Source: CAADGL01 sp964643885 (lineage in GTDB: Bacteria; Planctomycetota; Phycisphaerae; UBA1845; Fen-1342). Taken from it: a stretch of DNA of 27,824 nucleotides. The notes under the pieces are model-generated. The model saw nothing but the letters and a program-made list of their open reading frames with translations, made no database searches and was not told where the DNA came from. Position 1 is the stretch's first letter. Each line of letters starts with the position of its first letter. The position numbers were made by a program, and so were the translations under genes. Below, one piece after another: positions 24,543 through 27,824 of the stretch. The DNA is taken from contig CAZXUI010000061.1 of the NCBI GenBank assembly GCA_964643885.1, positions 1 to 27,824 on the forward strand. Reading direction: 5' to 3'.

Positions 24543-24923
24543 TCATTCCTCGGTGCTGGTGGTGGTGCAAACGACTACGGAATTCACCGGAATCTGCCGG
24601 AATTTCGGGTTCGCGGCGGGGGTGTCTCGCCAGACGTCGGGCCAGCAGCGGCGGACGTCCTCGGTGTGGTAGTTCCGGCGGCCCTTCACCTGGCCTCCGC
24701 CGACGATCTCAAAGCGCACCCGCCCGGCTTGGGATGCCTCCCACAAACGCTTGGCGGGAATGGGTGCGAAGCATTGCGGCGGCAGATACTCCGGCGCCTC
24801 GGCGACGATCGCGTCTGCGGCTCGCTCACGCACGAGCCGCGCGACGGTTTCCTCAAGCGCCTCCACCTTGCGGCGAAGGCGATTGATCTCCGCGGCGGTG
24901 TTGTCGCGCTGTGCGGATTCCAT
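24543..24923 (-). CDS. Small coiled-coil plus HTH-like protein
   Basis: The 126-residue product has an N-terminal coiled coil (about 8-38, INRLRRKVEALEETVARLV) and a C-terminal segment with IPAKRLWEASQAGRVRFEIV and YHTEDVRRCWPDVW, which resembles a minimal MerR/excisionase-type DNA-binding domain. The start at 24921-24923 overlaps the zinc-ribbon stop by 1 nt. A longer upstream frame is a shadow of the zinc-ribbon gene. Probably a DNA-binding protein; not recognised further. Confidence 0.65.
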   Translation of the reverse strand: MESAQRDNTAAEINRLRRKVEALEETVARLVRERAADAIVAEAPEYLPPQCFAPIPAKRLWEASQAGRVRFEIVGGGQVKGRRNYHTEDVRRCWPDVWRDTPAANPKFRQIPVNSVVVCTTTSTEE

Positions 24924-25168
24924 CAGCGGCGGCGGCTCCTGCACGGCGGCGGCTCGCGGGGCGGCACGGGCGGCGCGCTGGTTGTGTGCTGGCAGTTGCC
25001 GCAGCGCCAGTGCCTCGGCGCGCCGGGCTCGGCTCGCTCGGCGTATTCGCGCTGCCGCGCCACGATCACGGCCGGGCGGCGGGCGGCTTCGCGCGCGCCG
25101 AAGCCGGGGCGGAGTTGCATCGGGCCGGCATTGCAGTGCGGGCATGTTGGTGCGTCATCGAGTGTCAT
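24923..25168 (-). CDS. Zinc-ribbon small protein
   Basis: The 81-residue protein has two Cys pairs, CPHC (C9, C12) and CGNC (C56, C59), spaced as in a zinc ribbon, with an Arg/Ala-rich stretch between them and a Pro/Arg tail. Such proteins often bind nucleic acid or partner proteins in phage clusters. It overlaps the upstream Nu1-like gene by 14 nt. Specific function unknown. Confidence 0.65.
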   Translation of the reverse strand: MTLDDAPTCPHCNAGPMQLRPGFGAREAARRPAVIVARQREYAERAEPGAPRHWRCGNCQHTTSAPPVPPREPPPCRSRRR

Positions 25169-25796
25169 CTTTTCGCCTACCTTTATGTTGTTTGAGTGTT
25201 TTCTCGTCGGCCGGGGTGGTCGCGGCGGTTTCGTCGGTCGCGGGCTCGCGGGTCGGCTCCCACCGGTCCAGCTCGCGCTGGGCGTGGTCGATCGCGGCGC
25301 TCATCACCTCGTGCGCCCGCGGCCAAGCCCGCAGCTTGTCGAGCCCGCGGCGGAAGTGCATGCCGAAGCGTTGCATGACCTCCTGCGCGTCGGCGATGTA
25401 GACCATTTCGCCCTTCATTTTCTCGAGTTTCAATTGCTCCTGCCCCGCCCGGGCCTCGCGAAATCGCTCGAGGGCCGGGGAGTTTCCGCCGGCGAGCAAG
25501 GCTGCGTCCATGTCGGCGGCGGCCGCCTGAACGCGGTGCGCGATCAGTGCGTCCACGATCGCGCGGAACCGCAACCAGGTCGGCTTGCCCGGCCCGTCGT
25601 CGCGCCGATCGGCGGCCGCGATTTGGAGCGGCGCGACAAGCTTCGTGAACGCCTGGGCGCTCACGCCGAGCAGCTCAGCCGCTTCGCGCGTGGATACCCA
25701 CCCGGGCGCGGGCTGGCCGGCGGCGCTGCTGGCGGCCTGGCGGCTGCGGCGGCGCTCGGGCTGCGGCGCGTGCGCGTCTAGGAGGGAATCGCTCAT
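25155..25796 (-). CDS. Nu1-like terminase small subunit candidate (1)
   Basis: Terminase small subunits bind phage DNA at the packaging site. This 213-residue protein has a helix-turn-helix at about 34-55 (VSTREAAELLGVSAQAFTKLV) and a helical region at about 108-155 (EQLKLEKMKGEMVYIADAQEV), the arrangement of lambda Nu1-type proteins, in which an (E)KLK...GE(L/M)V...EV motif follows the DNA-binding domain. Its ATG overlaps the upstream stop (ATGA at 25793-25796). A second protein of the same plan lies two genes upstream. No large subunit is visible in the window, so a regulator built on the same fold remains possible. Confidence 0.62.
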   Translation of the reverse strand: MSDSLLDAHAPQPERRRSRQAASSAAGQPAPGWVSTREAAELLGVSAQAFTKLVAPLQIAAADRRDDGPGKPTWLRFRAIVDALIAHRVQAAAADMDAALLAGGNSPALERFREARAGQEQLKLEKMKGEMVYIADAQEVMQRFGMHFRRGLDKLRAWPRAHEVMSAAIDHAQRELDRWEPTREPATDETAATTPADEKTLKQHKGRRKDDTR

Positions 25797-26515
25797 GGAG
25801 TGGAGTCTCCGTGCGCGAGGGCGTCTCGAATCCACGCGGTGTGAAACTCGAACAGCTGGCGCGAGTTGAAGCACGTGGCTTGCTCCACGTTATTGCACGA
25901 GCGCAGGTTCGCGCTTGACTCGATCACAAAATGCGGCCCGTCGCTGGTCGCGGCGGCAAGTATCTTCGCATGGTTGCGCGCCGCGCCGACGCGCTGGCCT
26001 CGCTGCTGCAAGCCGCGCTCCAGGTGCTCGAAGATCGCGGGGTCGGTGTCTCGAAAGTATTGGGATGCTAGGAAGGTGCAGCGCTTCACGCGGCCCGTAT
26101 CGAGTAGATCAAACAGGCTGTCGGCGTTCGCTTGGTTGTAGGATAACGTAGCTACAATTAGCTCGTCGATGACGGCGGGTGCGATCAGCTCACATAGCGC
26201 GGGAATGAAGCTCCACGCGTGGAAGCTACCGCTCATCACGATGTGCACGGCCTCAGCCGCTGTCGGCAGCGGATAAAGCATCGCGATGGCGTCGTCGCAC
26301 GCGCGGCTGTCTTTCGTGTGGTGGCGCCTCACGCGCGAGACATGCCGGCGGTCGGCATCGAGGGGGATTCCGCGGCGTCGCTGCCGGCCGGCGGCGGCCT
26401 CGGCGGCGGCGGCCTCGCGCGCAATGTGCTCCTGGTGCTCGGCATCGAGCCCAATCAGGTCGCGCAGTGTGAGGCGGCGCAGATTCAGGGTGGGGGTTGT
26501 ATCACGCCTGGCCAT
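25793..26515 (-). CDS. PLD-like (HxK/SxN) phage-type protein
   Basis: The 240-residue protein has a basic N-terminal region (to about 70) and an alpha/beta domain in which strands lead to H182-x-K184 (RNHAKIL), then FVIESSANLRSCNN with S201-x-N203 and E211. This resembles the HxK...(G)SxN core of the phospholipase D superfamily, but the spacing is longer than in classic HKD enzymes and only one copy is present. Phage-encoded relatives with HAK and S.NL motifs are frequent near terminase genes and are mostly unassigned; a nuclease role is possible. The start at 26513-26515 overlaps the preceding gene by 14 nt; a longer frame is unlikely. Confidence 0.65.
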   Translation of the reverse strand: MARRDTTPTLNLRRLTLRDLIGLDAEHQEHIAREAAAAEAAAGRQRRRGIPLDADRRHVSRVRRHHTKDSRACDDAIAMLYPLPTAAEAVHIVMSGSFHAWSFIPALCELIAPAVIDELIVATLSYNQANADSLFDLLDTGRVKRCTFLASQYFRDTDPAIFEHLERGLQQRGQRVGAARNHAKILAAATSDGPHFVIESSANLRSCNNVEQATCFNSRQLFEFHTAWIRDALAHGDSTP

Positions 26516-27044
26516 TGCGCCCCCCGTTCGTTGCTGACGGTGGTGCGTGGCCGAGCAGTTCGCGCGCGACACTCTCGAACGCCTCGCGCACTAAGCGGGT
26601 TGAATCACCCGGGGATTCGGCGATAGCGCGGATCAGTGCGTCCCGGCCGGCGGCGAGCGCGGCGAGCACGCGGTCGCGCTGCAACAGCTCGCGCTTTCGC
26701 TCGGCAACATCCAGCTCGACCAGCTCGGCCCGCGCGAGCGCGAGCCTCAACTTGGCCACGCGCTCCGGCCCCATCTGGGCCGCGGCCTCACGGCTGACGC
26801 GCGCGGCCTCCCGCTCGCGGTTGACGGCCTCGAAGTGCGCGCGGATGAGCGCGGTGTGCCGCTTGCTCCACGGTCCGGCGGCTGGCACGCCCTCGATGCG
26901 GCGGGCGCGTAGCGTTAGATGTAACGTTGAGCGCGGCACGCCGACGGCCCTTTCCAGCTCGCGAATGGTGCGAATTTCGCCGTCGGCGGGCCGCGGATCT
27001 CGCGTAGGTTGCTTCGGGTTCGCCTTGTCCTGTCCAGAAGTCAT
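26502..27044 (-). CDS. Nu1-like terminase small subunit candidate (2)
   Basis: The 180-residue protein has a helix-turn-helix at about 25-50 (TIRELERAVGVPRSTLHLTL) and a helical region at about 95-145 containing KLRLALARAELVELDVAE followed by RELLQRDRVLAAL. That is the typical Nu1 pattern of an arginine/alanine-rich helix ending in a GEL(V/L).R..V-like motif. A 175-bp gap lies upstream, containing a CTAGG/CCTAG inverted pair near 27162. I see no Shine-Dalgarno before the ATG at 27044, so the true start may differ. Relation to 25155-25796 suggests duplication. Confidence 0.62.
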   Translation of the reverse strand: MTSGQDKANPKQPTRDPRPADGEIRTIRELERAVGVPRSTLHLTLRARRIEGVPAAGPWSKRHTALIRAHFEAVNREREAARVSREAAAQMGPERVAKLRLALARAELVELDVAERKRELLQRDRVLAALAAGRDALIRAIAESPGDSTRLVREAFESVARELLGHAPPSATNGGRNGQA

Positions 27045-27220
27045 TTATTTTCAGCTACTTGTGACCAACCAACCCCGGGAATTGAAGCGTGTAAGTGCCC
27101 GAAACCCGGCGGCTTTTGCGTCGCATGCGCGCCAGCGCCTGGAAAGGACCCACAGAGTTTCTAGGATGGCCCGATCACCTAGCATGCGGCCGCTCGGCGC
27201 GGGGTGTTGCGTTGAGACTT

Positions 27221-27511
27221 TCACGCGCGCATCCCTCCGGTTGGGTTCGCGATTGACAGCGGCCCGCCTTGGCGGCGCGGCGCCGGGAACCGGGGACGGC
27301 GCAGCCTGAATGTGATTCGGCCAGCTACCAGCGCGATGTTTACGGTGGCGCGGCGTTTGAGTAAGGCTGCGGCGATCTCTTGCTGTTGCTGCCTCAGAAT
27401 CGGCAGTTCTACCTCATCAATAACCAGCGTCTCCGCCACGTCGAGGCGGAGCATGAGCTGGTCGGCCAGCTCGCGGATGTGCGTGCTCTCGCTTGCTGTT
27501 CTAACATACAT
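27221..27511 (-). CDS. Small hypothetical protein
   Basis: The 96-residue protein is not recognised. An N-terminal helical part (THIRELADQLMLRLDVAETL) precedes QQQQEIAAALLKRRATVNI, then a basic tail. AAGGG about 8 nt before the ATG at 27509-27511 supports this start over a longer frame. It belongs to the same strand and style as the rest of the element. Confidence 0.55.
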   Translation of the reverse strand: MYVRTASESTHIRELADQLMLRLDVAETLVIDEVELPILRQQQQEIAAALLKRRATVNIALVAGRITFRLRRPRFPAPRRQGGPLSIANPTGGMRA

Positions 27512-27525
27512 ATTACTACCCTTTT

Positions 27526-27824
27526 TTACCCTGCGGCCGCGGAATGCGGCCACGTTATCCCGTTTGCCGCGGCGACGGCGTGCGCCTCGGCTATGAGCTC
27601 ATCCTCCACCAGCTCCACCACGTCGGCGGCGGTTAGCGGGCCGGGTTGCCAGTCGGGGCGCGCGATCTGCTCGGCCAGCGCTGGCGCGCGCTGCGCAACA
27701 GCGCGTTTCACGCGCGCCACGCTCTCGGGTGTAAGACGCGCGAGCAGCGCGGCGGCGGCGCGCTGCGCCTCGTCGGCGGGGCGGGCCGGTGGCGCGGCCC
27801 GCTGGCGGGCGGCCGCGGCGGCCT
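27526..27824 (-). CDS. Hypothetical protein, N-terminus beyond window edge
   Basis: A frame open to the right edge ends at 27526. The visible 98 residues are Ala/Arg-rich and helical, with LTPESVARVKRAVAQRAPAL and LTAADVVELVEDELIAEAHA. The gene ends 14 bp before the next start. No family is recognised; the true start is outside the window. Confidence 0.5.
   Translation of the reverse strand, partial: AAAAARQRAAPPARPADEAQRAAAALLARLTPESVARVKRAVAQRAPALAEQIARPDWQPGPLTAADVVELVEDELIAEAHAVAAANGITWPHSAAAG

Noticed and set aside
23565..25781. A 738-codon plus-strand open frame across the element genes
   Set aside because: It is low-complexity Arg/Ser/Ala sequence, antisense to six overlapping minus-strand genes with coupled starts.

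Overview
The window is GC-rich bacterial DNA. The gene content fits a member of the Planctomycetota: a very large multi-module exported amidohydrolase next to a tricorn-type protease, a thrombospondin-3-repeat lipoprotein, and families of dispersed palindromic repeats. This assignment is an inference from gene style, not from a marker gene.

Layout. (i) 1-3373, housekeeping: a MoxR AAA+ ATPase (cut by the window edge) and an Xaa-Pro aminopeptidase-like M24 peptidase on the minus strand, divergent from a PIN-PhoH ATPase. Both divergent genes have a -10-like box almost touching the ATG and look leaderless. (ii) 3374-5090: no credible protein gene. A promoter-like pair leads into about 1.06 kb packed with stable hairpins (several UUCG or GAAA capped), ending in an intrinsic terminator at 4614-4636. 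I read this as one large structured non-coding RNA, possibly related to or derived from a group II intron, and it is the most unusual item here. A dispersed repeat (copy A) follows. (iii) 5159-7409: fumarylacetoacetase preceded by a conserved-looking 314-residue protein of unknown function in the same operon. (iv) 7684-15851: two giant exported proteins, a three-module amidohydrolase in which only the central module keeps metal ligands, and a tricorn-like S41 protease; together they may form a peptide/amide scavenging pair. Repeat copy B, inverted relative to A, follows, so A and B bracket about 10.8 kb. (v) 16378-17115: lipoprotein, then hairpins and 32-bp tandem repeats.

(vi) From about 17.7 kb to the right edge the character changes. 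At 17657-17698 lies the 3' half of a tRNA-Ala (anticodon CGC) without its 5' half, followed by roughly 600 bp without genes and then at least 18 small, mostly overlapping minus-strand genes. I read this as one end of an integrated phage or phage-like element inserted into a tRNA gene. Its genes include two Nu1-like terminase-small-subunit candidates, an atypical PLD-like protein, a zinc ribbon, a tape-measure-like coiled-coil protein, a beta-rich structural-type protein and many small helix-turn-helix proteins. Several are paralogous pairs, so the module seems to have grown by internal duplication. No integrase, large terminase, portal or capsid gene is visible; they may lie beyond the right edge.
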